A model generated the notes under the pieces. That model had not been told where the DNA came from. It made no database searches and saw nothing but the letters and a program-made list of their open reading frames with translations. The position numbers and the translations under genes were made by a program. A DNA stretch of 64,000 nucleotides from Nymphaea colorata (taxonomy: Eukaryota; Streptophyta; Magnoliopsida; Nymphaeales; Nymphaeaceae): the NCBI RefSeq assembly GCF_008831285.2, contig NC_045143.1:24118302-24182301 (forward strand), read 5' to 3'. Below, piece after piece: positions 45,400 to 56,117 of this stretch. Each line of letters begins with the position of its first letter. Position 1 is the first letter of the stretch.

Positions 45400-45660
45400 G
45401 AAATCTTCAACAACTAGGTGGGTAGGAGATGTGTTTCATCCTACCATCCAAAAAAGAGAAGAAGCGCCCATCCAAACCCTCATCTCCTTAAGGTACGAGG
45501 CCTATTTTCGGTGCTTCGGGGGGCCAGCTCCACCGTACTTCAATTTGCACGTTAGTGACCCTTCCCTTATCCCCCCACCATTGTACAATATAAAGAGTTG
45601 ACGCCCTAGAGATTCGAAAATGAGAACTGATAACCCAATCTCTAACTATAGACTTTGTTT
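45400..45660. repeat. Anonymous dispersed repeat C, continuous copy
   Basis: Landmarks are TTTCATCCTACCAT, CCTATTTTCGGTGCTT, TACTTCAATTTGCACGT and AAAGAGTTGACGCCCT. The same landmarks occur in order at 52630-52760 and 53610-53685, separated there by about 0.8 kb of extra DNA. The parent element is unknown. Confidence 0.55.
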
Positions 45661-45770
45661 TTTATATAGTTAAAGCAAGAATCTTCCAAACCCTACCACC
45701 CAATCTCTGCTTTATAATTTCCTCAACAACGGGCAACCTTACTATACCTTTCCACAGGAAAAAAAGAAAG

Positions 45771-45773
<3 letters not shown>

Positions 45774-45803
<30 letters not shown>

Positions 45804-45823
45804 GTGTGTGTGTGTGTGTGTGT
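45774..45823. repeat. Compound (CT)n(GT)n microsatellite
   Basis: CT units with one interruption run into about ten GT units. Confidence 0.88.
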
Positions 45824-46278
45824 GGGTGTATGTGTTGAAGCATGTCTAGTTGTAACCGATATGTTTGTTTTTTTTTTCTTCTTTTGTGATTCGAGTTATA
45901 TGCTTTCTTGCTATTAGATTTTAGTTTAAATTTTGGTTTTCACTGTGAGGCTTTAAGCTGTCATATGCCATATGTTTTTCACTTTGAATCTCTAATCAAC
46001 AATATGCCATATGGTTCATGGCTTTTATTTTTCTATTCATTTTTATCCTTGTGAATCGTTATGCACCTCTTTCTTAGCTAATACATTTTTTTATGCATGA
46101 CTTATAGTAAACAGCTAAGTTCTTATTAAATTGAGATTGTCTTGTGTTTGTTGCTAAAAGTTTATTTAGGCCATGTGTGAGGTTAGAAATGTTATTGCAC
46201 TGGGATGACAATTCAAATTTTAGCAGCATTCTGATTTGCAGCAAAAAAATTTACCCTAACAGATTTTTTTTTTTTTTT

Positions 46279-46800
46279 TGGGTAGGAAGCGTCCTCTAAC
46301 CTTCATTTGGCGGAGTAAGGGAAGAGTTTTTCCAAAATAAAGCCTTTTTAGTTTAATCTGCCCTAATACTGTCGACAAGGTTGCCATTCTTTATGATAGG
46401 ATATGTACATATAACTAATGCAAAATTAATTAAATATAGAATGACTGTCACTTGTGAAAAGAGAAAACCAAAGAAGAAAAAGTCGCTATTGGCCCTCTAG
46501 GCGCACACTAGCAAAAGAGTGTTGTAGGATTTGCACTCTGAAGGACATGGCCTCTGCACTAAAAACCGAATGCTCCCTTTTCCTCTTCCTCTTCACCATT
46601 ATATTATAAGTTTGATTTCCTGTAACTACCAAAGATCAACAACGCCAGTTGCTAAGCAAGCTTTTCTTGCTTCATTCTCTCAACACCAAAAGTTTTGTCC
46701 AGCCTTGAGGCAATGTCATTTGCCATTATAAGAGAATAGGGTCGTCTCCAGGAGTTTTTAGCCATGAGAAACTTACATTCGTGACACAAATTTGGTGTGA
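46279..46800 (+). repeat. Large inverted repeat, left arm
   Basis: It pairs with 48069-48562 over about 500 bp with scattered differences and one extra block of about 40 bp (around 46480-46520). Shared words include AAGGTTGCCATTCTTTATGA, GGCCTCTGCACTAAAAACCG and CACCAAAAGTTTTGTC. On this arm a frame starting ATGGCCTCTGCACTAAAAAC would encode a secretory-like N-terminus (MASALKTECSLFLFLFTI) but shifts frame after a 4-bp insertion. Confidence 0.85.
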
Positions 46801-47011
46801 GCACTGTACATAATTTTAGAATCATAACAATGTGATGTTGAAACATTATAATGGGATTTTGATAGGCTGGCGTAGGTAGTGGCCCACCCCAGCTAACAAG
46901 TAGCTCCGCTACTGCTTCATACCCTACCTAATCTTGAAGCGATCCCATAGTTCTTTCTTTTTTCAATCATCCCAACTTCTCCATTCTCTTCAAGATTGAC
47001 CACACCAAATT

Positions 47012-48068
47012 AGGGCTGCACACGAGCCGAGTCGAGCTCGAGCTCGCCAAGCTCGAGCTCGACTCGGCTCAAAGAGCTCGAGCTTGAACTCGACTCGAGC
47101 TCCCTAACACAAGCTCGAGCTCGACTCGATTACACAAAGTCGAGCTCGAGCTCGACTCGCTTAACTCGTTTTCTCATGAACACCACAGGACAATAACAGC
47201 AAAACAGAGATGAAAGAAATGTAATCAGTCCACACTACATGTAAAAACAACACACAAAAACAAGAACAACGAATTTAGTATCAATAACAACAAAATAGAA
47301 AACACCACAAAAAACACCACAAGATTCAACACACGAAGCCAAACGCCTCCATCCACCAGAATATGAATTCATTTGGAAGCCACAAAAAAGACAAAAGCAA
47401 TAAACAAAAAAAAAACGGGGGAGAAGTTAAACCCTAACCGGGAGTCTGGGACAAAGGTCACGCGTCACCGACCACGCAAGTGAGACCCAGGCGCTTGAAG
47501 AAGGGGGAAAAAATGAAAACCCAACAGAAGAAGAAACGATTCAAGAAGAAGAAGAAGAAGAAAACCTGCCGCCCGCCGCCCTGCCGGCTGCTCCTCTGCT
47601 GGCTGCCGTGCTTCGCGGCTTCACCCCTTCAGCCTTCCCCTTCTAGATGGAACATGGAAGACCCAAGGCAGTGGACCTTGGTCCTCTCTCATGACCTCGT
47701 CGCGTCTGGCGGTCGTGGTCGATGGAAGACGATTTCGTGGTAGTGGTCGATGGAAGAGGGAAGATGAGAAATCGAGAAGAGAGAGAGAAACCAGAAAAAA
47801 TTCAAGACGTGAAGGGAAGATTGGCTTTCAACGTTTCGTTTTAACTTTTAACCCTAAACCGGTGAATCGGTTTCATGAACCGGTTTGTATGAATCGAGTC
47901 AAGTTTAAACGAGTCGAGTTCGTGCAACTCGAACTCGACTCGTGTAGCATTTCGAGCTTAATGGGTGAGCTCGAACTCGACTCATTTATAAATGAGTCGA
48001 GTTCGAGTCGAGCTTTTCCGGGTGAGTTCGAGTCGAGCCCGAGTTGGCTCGACTAGTTGTGCAGCCGT
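47012..48068. mobile_element. GAGCTC-family element nested in the inverted repeat, 10-bp TSD
   Basis: The element begins AGGGCTGCAC and ends GTGCAGCCGT, near-perfect inverted termini. It is flanked by identical ACACCAAATT (47002-47011 and 48069-48078). Inside both ends are runs of GAGCTCGAGCTCGACTCG-like words in opposite orientation, able to form a long stem. A duplication of 9-11 bp would suit a Mutator-like element; an 8-bp hAT duplication inside the 10-bp match is also possible. A basic, poly-Lys/Arg open frame at 47480-47743 is low-complexity and not called as a gene. Confidence 0.7.
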
Positions 48069-48562
48069 ACACCAAATTTGTCACCAATATATTCCAGTAC
48101 CCCATGGCTAAAAAATCCTAGATCAGCCACTGATGTGAACTCGACCCTATTCTCTTATAGGACATGCCACATAACTAGACAAAACTTTTGGTGTGGTGAG
48201 AATGAAGTAAGAAAAGCTTGCGTAGCATCTGGTGTTGTTGAGCTTTGGTAGTTACCGGAAATCAAACTTATAATAGTGAAGAGGAAGGGGAAAAGGGAGT
48301 TTTCGGTTTTTAGTGCAGAGGCCATGACCGTCAAAATGAAAATCCTACACTCTTTTTTCTTCTTTGGTTTTTTTTTTTCACAAATAACAGTCATTCTTTA
48401 TTTAATTTTGCATGAGTCATATGTACATGTCCTATCATAAAGAATGGCAACCTGGTTGACGGTATTAAGGCAGATAAGACGAAGAACGCACTATGTTGAG
48501 AAAAACTTTTCCCTTACTCCACCACCAAATGGCCTAAGGTTTAGAAGACGCTTTTACCCAGG
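48069..48562 (-). repeat. Large inverted repeat, right arm
   Basis: Reverse-complement counterpart of 46279-46800. On the minus strand it encodes MASALKTENSLFPFLFTI, then ISLISGNYQSSTTPDATQAF and LTSFSPHQKFC, in one open frame down to 48155. The left arm carries the same peptide with substitutions (ISLISCNYQRSTTPVAKQAF). Conservation of the frame hints that a gene 5' end with a signal peptide was duplicated. I do not recognise the family. Confidence 0.82.
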
Positions 48563-50400
48563 CAATTTTTCTTTTTCCTTTTTTTTTTTTTGTTTGTAGG
48601 AAGCGGCGATGATGCAGTGTCATTGATAATGCTCAACCCGGCCATCTACAATAGAGCCCGAGTTTTAGAGTTGAGTCGAGCTTGAGTTGAACTGACTCCG
48701 TCAAGGCAAATCGCGTGGAGCAGAAAGACTGCAGCAGAGGGGGAAGCAGTCTCTAAGGTTTCCTGCTCAGGCCATGGCCACACCTTACTCGATGGAGAGC
48801 TGTTGGAGGATGGCAATTCATGCTATGCAGGTGCTGATTGCTCGGAATTCTTGTCTCAGAGGCGTCCCTTCCAATACGGCAGTCTAGAAGAATCGATTAA
48901 TTCGAACCATTGTATGACTGCACCAAGACCCATCCTTGTACAAAAAGAAAATGCAAGAGATCGACGAAGTTTCTGAAAAGCAGGTCAATAATTCTTGATT
49001 GGCACATATCCAACGCTCAATCGCGAAATAAAACTTTTATAGTAACAGCAACAAGGGTATGAAAGACTGAATACCATTCCATCCAAGCATGCCAAAGTTT
49101 ACAATTCACTTTATTGTAGGTAGGAAATAAGTTGTACTCATTAAAGTTTAAATGTTGAACCATTAGTGTTTCTTAATCCGAAATTTCTGGCTTAGCTACT
49201 AATTACAACAATTTGAGGTTTAACATGAACTTGAGATGTTGATGTTGGTATGACTTGTGAGTGCAAACATTTAAATATATCTCTTGCAGATATAATTACA
49301 AGTTAAACTCATTTGACTATTATCATTTTTAAATAAAAAGTAGTAGTTCTAATATTTTGACTGCAAATAGTTTCATTTTATTCGTGTAATACCCTTTTTA
49401 GTGGTCGTTGCAGGCTCGCGAAACTGGTTACGTGCACATAGATCGGAAGTTAGTAATTCTTGGTTTCTATCTGATACATAACTTTAGTATAAGACCAAAA
49501 AGGAGTTGAAGCACGTTCCTATTCTCTGAGCACAGTTGTCAATTATGCTTGGTAAATAAATTGAAGTCTGACCCCAATATCCCATATACTTAGCTAAGGG
49601 GGCATTTCCTGAAAAAAATTGGGTAATTTTTTAAAGAATGATTCTTGTTGTTTTAATTAGGTAAAAACAAAGTAAACAAGAAGCCTTATAAAAGGAAATA
49701 AAATTCTAGATAAGAATAATATTTTAGTGACAAAAAATTATGTAAAATAATTCAGTTAAAGTATAAACAATCGCAAAAGCCTTCTTGTAAACAGCTTGAG
49801 TTAGGAATAAAATTACGATGCAAAAATGCATACTACAATGACGTCACATCAAATTTATTTTCATTTTTTTCCCAACATGTTTTTTTTTATTTGTATTCTT
49901 CTTTAACGTTAATATAGTGTTCTTTTCTAAATGCCATATTTGTGGCTCCGTTTATGTTAGATGTATTTCGAGAACAACATACTTTTGCTTTTGGAAACAA
50001 GTATGTGTAGGCACAAAAGTAAGCGGAGGCATTTGTGAAGTTTTTTTTATAAAGTAATGGCCATTTTAAACTTTTTTTTACAATTCTTCATAGCATTTTA
50101 AAAGTATTTTTTATTTTAATGAAGATATTTTAGTCATTGTAAACTTGGTGCATGATTTTTTGTGCTCAAAGGTGTGCTCATGATCTTCAGACAGCAACAT
50201 ATGTGTGCTTACAAACTAATAAGATAAATTGTTTAGACCATTGGAATTTTAGGAAGTGAGTTTGGTGTGTCATCTTGTGTACACAACGAGTGTATACCAA
50301 CGGGTCGACCCTATGAACTTTTAATATTGATTTTCCTAACACAATGTGTATATTTACTTTAATATCATAATATTATACAGGCACAATATACATTATATAG
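48563..50400. other. Intergenic, nothing coding recognised
   Basis: Contains one isolated unit related to the 115-bp repeat of 32376-32762 (about 49263-49325) and an MITE-like unit at 49990-50190. Otherwise AT-rich and unremarkable. Confidence 0.4.
49990..50190. repeat. MITE-like repeat B, copy 2
   Basis: Same layout as 44720-44940: TGTGTAGGCACAAAAGTAAG, A/T-rich middle with CATTTTAAACTTTTTTTT, TATTTTAGTCATTGTA, then a GTGCTCAAAGGTGTGC-type right end. Confidence 0.4.
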
Positions 50401-50403
50401 CGT

Positions 50404-50660
50404 TCGAGATGACGAAATAGGCACGACTAAATAACGTGTCCCGTAACGTCTTATAGCATCTTAACAAACTAATAGAACACTCTTCAACATTTCAGACTAC
50501 GAAAGAGGTATCAGATAATGAAAGAAGCAAACTAAATAATGCATCTCATAACATTTGAGATAATAATAGGGGTATGAGGTGATGAAAGGAGCAAAACTAA
50601 ATAATGCATCCCATAGCATTTGAGATAATAATAGAGGCATGAGATAACAAACCGTCTCTA
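50404..50660. repeat. Tandem repeat of about 65 bp, three units
   Basis: ACTAAATAA followed by a CATC.CATA.C.TTTGAGATAATAATAG block recurs at 50426, 50531 and 50596. The last two units are 65 bp apart; the first is longer and more diverged. It shares GATAATAATAGGGGTATG with the minisatellite at 59097-59545. Confidence 0.7.
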
Positions 50661-51805
50661 TGCCATCTGAAGGATCAGGGCATGGTTGTTGCTTGTGTGT
50701 TTGTGTTTACACTTTTAGCGCTTATGCATTTGAATGAAAGGAAGTGGAGAGAGTTTGTGCTCTTTTAAGTCCATCATCCCAATATAAGAGAACTTATTGT
50801 ATATATTCTCAGTGGTGATCCAGTATTCATGGAGCCATTTTGGATGAAGGCCAGGCTGAAGTGCCATAATGACTCAATTCAAAAGTAGCTAATATGATGT
50901 GATATGCTGTCGGGCCAGCGAAAGTACAACCATTAGTTTGATTTTAGTAGGTGCTACTTTTTTGGACTGCAAAGATGTCATGCATTTTTGACAGATGTTT
51001 CTCTTTTTACCCAAGTCTCAAAACAACTTTGGACCCTAGGGGCAAAGAAAAAGGCTTGTGGTGCTTCGAGGTACCTGCATGCTGTGATCAAGTTGAAGAT
51101 GAAAATCAGGCTGGGGCCAATAGAGCTCCAAGCATCTTTAGTTCCATGAGGACCATATGAATCACGAAGCTGGCTTACGTGCACACCCGTGTAGGAAAAA
51201 TTGGTGTTGAGGGGTAGAAATGACCAAAACACTCTTATATAAATTATATTTTTTTTGAAAAGGATAAAAAAAGATTGTAAAAAAGTGAAAAAATCTAAAA
51301 TGTCCTCTTCCTTTATAAAAAAAATTCAAAAAATGCCCCACCCCATGTAGTAGATGAAGATGTCATGCTCTTCTCCATATCCAAGCTCACAGGCCATGTT
51401 GGTAGCAGATTCGATAAGCACTGGAGTTCCAAATTAAGCCTTTTTTTGTACATAACGCACTGTTCGGATTTTATCACCTCTACCAGATCAAACACGTACC
51501 CTCCTTCATATAGGCCTACTTAAATCCTGCGCAATTTTCTTGCAGTCCATAAGTGGGTATCCTTTACAAGTACGAGATCATCTAAGTTTGTTGGTCAAGG
51601 CTGCAAGCAGTTTGTATTGGACCACAGGCTCCTTGTGTTGGATCTAAATTATGTAACCATTAGGCCTTGTATGGCAACAGTAATAATAAGCTGTTAGTTT
51701 CATGAGCATACCAAAGAATTGGGGTAGATTCAATAACATTATATTTATATATAACAGTATTATCTGAATCTACTCAAAATTTGAGACAGGTTTATAAAAC
51801 AGTAA

Positions 51806-51810
<5 letters not shown>
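50661..51810. other. Intergenic, nothing coding recognised
   Basis: Holds an inverse copy of MITE-like repeat B at about 51165-51350 (ACGTGCACACCCGTGTAGG then A/T-rich sequence). No gene is supported. Confidence 0.35.

Positions 51811-51900
<90 letters not shown>
51811..51900. repeat. Compound (TA)n(GA)n microsatellite
   Basis: About 30 TA units run into about 14 GA units with one interruption. Confidence 0.92.
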
Positions 51901-51901
<1 letters not shown>

Positions 51902-52629
51902 TTCTATCTATGCAAATTGAATCAATTTTTACCAAAGACAGGAATCTGCCTAATCATATTAAAATTGAATTCATTTTTAAATAGCTAAAATTTGGTTTTT
52001 ACATTATTAATTTGAGGCAAAATTAGTTTCAACGGAAAAAAATGAAAATATAAAAAATAAATGAGAAGTAGTGAAACATTCATGAATTGTGGCATGTGGC
52101 TTCCTTCAGTTTGGAGCGGGAGATCAAATATATAGTGTACATTAACGACTGAGATTGATTCAAGCCTAATTTTGATAAACTGATCAGTATTACCCCTTGA
52201 ATTGATCAGTATCACCTTTTGTTGTCTCCATAGCGTTGTCTTTGTATGGCATGTGGTATGTGTTTGTGAGGCATGAGGTTTTAGAATTCTTCATTATCGC
52301 AAACAATAACAGAAAAAAATCTTCGATTTATTGGATATAGGCCGTCTAACTTAGCTTTAGAAATATTAATAGTATTTTGTGCGTTTATCTTAATCGAACG
52401 GGTTGGAATCAGTTTTTTCTTTCCAAATAAAATGTCATTTAAGAACGTAAATATGGGCACTCATAGGTAAGTGGTAATTTGTTAAATGCTTCTTACAGTT
52501 TGGCAATAGGATGTTGAATCGTAAGAAAACACTCAAGAAATGTTTGATACATTGATTAATCTGTACTGAGTACATCTACATATAGTTAAAGACTATGTGT
52601 AAATCTATTCTTTTGAGTAAACAGGACGA

Positions 52630-53690
52630 ATATTTCATCCTACTGTTAGACTAAGAGTTAAAACCCTATCCTTACCCCATTCTTTTAAAATACCGGACCT
52701 ACTTTCGGTGCTTATACCTCCGTTATGCTTCAACTTGTACATAAGTGCTTTCCTTTACTTCAGATATATCCTTTAAGCTGAGAATTACAAGAGAAATTAT
52801 TTATTGAAGTAGCTGATATTTGATGAAGTGATACCATCTTACTAAAGCGGTGGCACTAGCCAGCTACATTGAAACTATGAAACTTTATGACGGCAAAATA
52901 TAGATCGTCCATCAAAGAAAACTGATCAATTTATTTTTCACAAAATCTGGTCCACACATTGGATTTTCATTATTTTCTTTGAATCATGTAGTTTTGGACA
53001 CTCCCCATTTGTGTATGTGGTTGGATTCATCTACAAATTGGTATCTTCTTTAAAAATACACTTCACAACTAATTCCATTTTGTTTTTTATGATGTAATCA
53101 AGACAATTCATGGGAAAATAAATGGAGCATGTCCCTGTTAATAGAAGTGAAGAAAGCTAGCATTATTGAACTCTGTCCCCGATTTCGCTATGTCACAGTC
53201 GTTTCCTAATAATAGCTAGGTCATGATGCAGTGCTCATATAATACTGTCATAGCTGGTGAAAAGATTTATGCATATACAAGCGACAGTGGGTACTCCAAA
53301 GTTGGAGGATGTCAATAACTTGGCCAATTATTCTTCATGACCAAGCTTCTGTTCTTTTATGGTCTTCCTTGTAAACACGTGAAATGTTTAACGCGGTCTT
53401 ATAAGCACATCATCGAAGAAGATCGTTTCTGATATGGGGCCGACCATATAGTGTTGTCAAAATCAGACCCAGGTTAGGATGAATTTTTTTATTAATTTTT
53501 GGTATTTGTTGTTTTTCAGCTTTTTTATTTTTACGTGAAAACCATAAAACTTAGTTTAATAATATTTTGATTTGCAAAGTACTCTGATGGGCACTTCAAC
53601 TTGAATTTTTTTTCAATACAAAGAGTTGATGTCCTGGTAATTCGAAATAGAAACTGACCGCTTACCAACCTTTCTTTGCTTGTTGTGCTA
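52630..53690. repeat. Anonymous repeat C, split copy
   Basis: The first part (about 52630-52765: TTTCATCCTACTGT, CCTACTTTCGGTGCTTA, TGCTTCAACTTGTACAT) and the last part (about 53600-53685: CACTTCAACTTG, AAAGAGTTGATGTCCTGG) match the continuous copy at 45400-45660. About 0.8 kb between them is unrelated and likely a later insertion. I see no gene in 53690-55460. Confidence 0.5.
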
Positions 53691-54276
53691 ACCCATACTG
53701 GTGTATTCTTTGGCTCGCTTTTTTTTTATTATTGACTGGATGTGAAAATCAATTTTAACAACAATATTTATCTCCAGCCACTGAACAATTCATTTTGCAA
53801 AATTGCAAACCAATTGTGGTAGTTAAATCAATTCTCCTATTCATTAGTACTATGTCATTCTCAAAGTTTTCCATTTACAAAAGGAAAAGCCACTGTGTGG
53901 CTATCCAACACTTTATTAAAATAAGAAAGAAAGATAAAAATTAAAATTAACTTGCATCTTTCTTAACATCGCCTCTAACCATGCCAATTTTTTCGTGCAT
54001 GTCAATTGCCACAAAAGTGATTTCATTTTGCCCGGTGAGTCAAATCTAGGGAATCTGAAGATAAACCCCACAACTGATCATCTATGTCTAAGGAATATCT
54101 CCCATCAAGGAGTCAATTTGTCCTTGCCTCAGTATTCCATGTAATGCTTAGCAGCCTGATTTGAACTGGGGCTCAGGCTGGCGAACCCATGCCTGTGGCC
54201 AGCGCCTGGCCATCAAGTCCTAGGCCCGCCGTGGCCTGACCTGATTTTAATAAGAAAGTAGATGAAATATTCATAT

Positions 54277-54279
54277 TTA

Positions 54280-54322
<43 letters not shown>
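54277..54322. repeat. (AT)n microsatellite in a GGCC/CCGG-word repeat
   Basis: The AT run is flanked on the left by AGGCTGGCG..CTGGCCATC words and on the right by CCCGGCTTAAGACC and AAGGCCCAAGC. It looks like another element with degenerate subterminal words, but its edges are not clear. Confidence 0.5.
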
Positions 54323-54323
<1 letters not shown>

Positions 54324-55468
54324 TATATAATATATTATATTATAATGCTACTCAACCCAACTTCGCCCGGCTTAAGACCTTATTTTAAGGCCCAAGCTAG
54401 ATACCCTAAAATACGTCGTGCGGTGACAAAACCGGAAACATTTTTTGGAGGAGTGTCCTTCACGGATTTTCATATTTGAAAGGGTATTTCTATATATAAT
54501 AGATGAAATATTTAAATATATTAATTGAAAATAAAGAAACTTTGAGGGGCTGATGTAAGTCGCTTGGCCTATGTATCGGACTGGACGTCCACTCTGACCA
54601 TTAAACTCTATGCAGATAGTAGATTAGTACTCCACTCAGTGGGTAATCTTATTTACCGTAAAACACTAAGAGGATGCACGTTCACACGCATAGCCTGTCT
54701 GGCTTAGTTGTTGGTTCCTGCAGAAGCCCACATGTGCCTTTACAACTGCTTTGAAAATAAAAGATAGCAGAATTTATCCCGGAAGCAGCTAGCCTTAGAT
54801 TCCGGCAGCTGGGGAAGGAGGGGCTTCGGTTTCTTTGATGCATCTTCTCAAATTTTCTTAATTATTTTTTTAGGAGCCCTGAAGGCCTTCCCGTTCCTCC
54901 TACCTCCGAGGTCATATACTGTGTCGGTGTCAATAATGGCCATGGTGCAACTTTCAACTTAGAATTTATCTTCATTCATCCAGCAAAGTTCTCTTGGATT
55001 TGAGTCCAATGTAATGGAGATCATTTTTATAAAGAAAAGCAAGCTAAACATATACATTGCATTGCGTAAGATAGAGTATTTTATGCACATGTAAACAAAA
55101 ACAATAACATCTAGAAACATGCATATGATATAAACCTCTCCACTTATTTCCACTGACAAACTTAAAAAAAAAAGTAAAACAGGTTGAATACTTTTTCTCT
55201 GTGCCATTTAATTTCTCCAACAAATTGGAGAATTAGGAAGCTGATGAAGCATTTCAATGGCTGTTTCCAGACGCTTCTAGCAATTTTACCCTGAGATAGA
55301 GTTGGTGGATGCCTTGCTTTACCATATAAAAAATATGTATAACAAAATAGTAACAGGACTAGTAGCCTATTCTGTGGAAGTCTATTTCATCATTGACAAA
55401 AAAGAGTACTAGAGTTCACACTAGGGTTTAAATCAGCTCTATCATAGGAAATTGTTCTCCTTCATCTC

Positions 55469-55927
55469 TTGTCACCTTTAGGACTTGTCCTTGATGTTGG
55501 AGAAAGGAGTAGGAGATATGCCATAAACACCTTGTTTAAACACTGTGACCACCAAAACACAATTAGAATGTACAGGTTTCCACTTCTTGTGCCACTTCAA
55601 AGTGGGATGGAAAAGAGAGAACAGGCAGTGAAGAAACACGCTATTGCAGGATTATCTTCTCTCCATTGCGGCTTTTAGGCACAAATGTTCACAGCGAGAA
55701 TAGCAAGAAAACATACTTGGAAAGAGGAAAACGATATGGCTGAATGTGTTCTTGGCTTGTTTGATAAAGGTGTCATGGGAGACCTTGTCTCAGACGACTT
55801 TCGGGGCCGTTTGAGAACAGTAACATTATGTTATTGTCCCAAGCACAAAACCAAAAAATTGGTTACATTCATTGAACACTTAAAAAAATGTTTTATGAAT
55901 CTACCATACTTTTCAGAACAGATTCAG
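55469..55927 (+). pseudogene. Unrecognised coding-like stretch with one stop
   Basis: One frame runs 152 codons with a single TAG (55676-55678). The residues are of mixed, non-repetitive composition with blocks such as TIRMYRFPLLVPLQSG, WKEENDMAECVLGLFDKG and CPKHKTKKLVTFIEHLKK. A second open stretch in another frame (55935-56117) has a hydrophobic segment (PIVAAVLLLHVSW). I do not recognise a family. It may be a relic of a gene, exons of an unannotated gene, or chance. Codon composition looks more gene-like than its surroundings, but I cannot test this here. Confidence 0.3.
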
Positions 55928-56117
55928 TAACAATGTGTTATTAATGACAAACATATTCTTCAATAAGGCAGAATATGTGTTACAGGCCATCCAAGGCATA
56001 ATATGTGTCACGGGTTACGTCACACAACGTTATCCTGGTGCAGATCCTATAGTTGCTGCAGTCCTGCTACTCCATGTTTCGTGGATGATTTGTAATTTCA
56101 GCACTAATAATTATTAG

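Larger units (their letters stand above)
43611..46278. other. Intergenic with short repeats
   Basis: I see no gene. Contents: a poly-G tract (44040-44059), a purine-rich block (44410-44490), an MITE-like unit (44720-44940), an anonymous dispersed repeat (45400-45660) and a microsatellite (45774-45823). Confidence 0.4.

Noticed and set aside
47480-47743. Lys/Arg-rich open frame inside the GAGCTC element
   Set aside because: A GAAGAAGAAG run produces it. No domain is visible and the position is inside a non-autonomous element.
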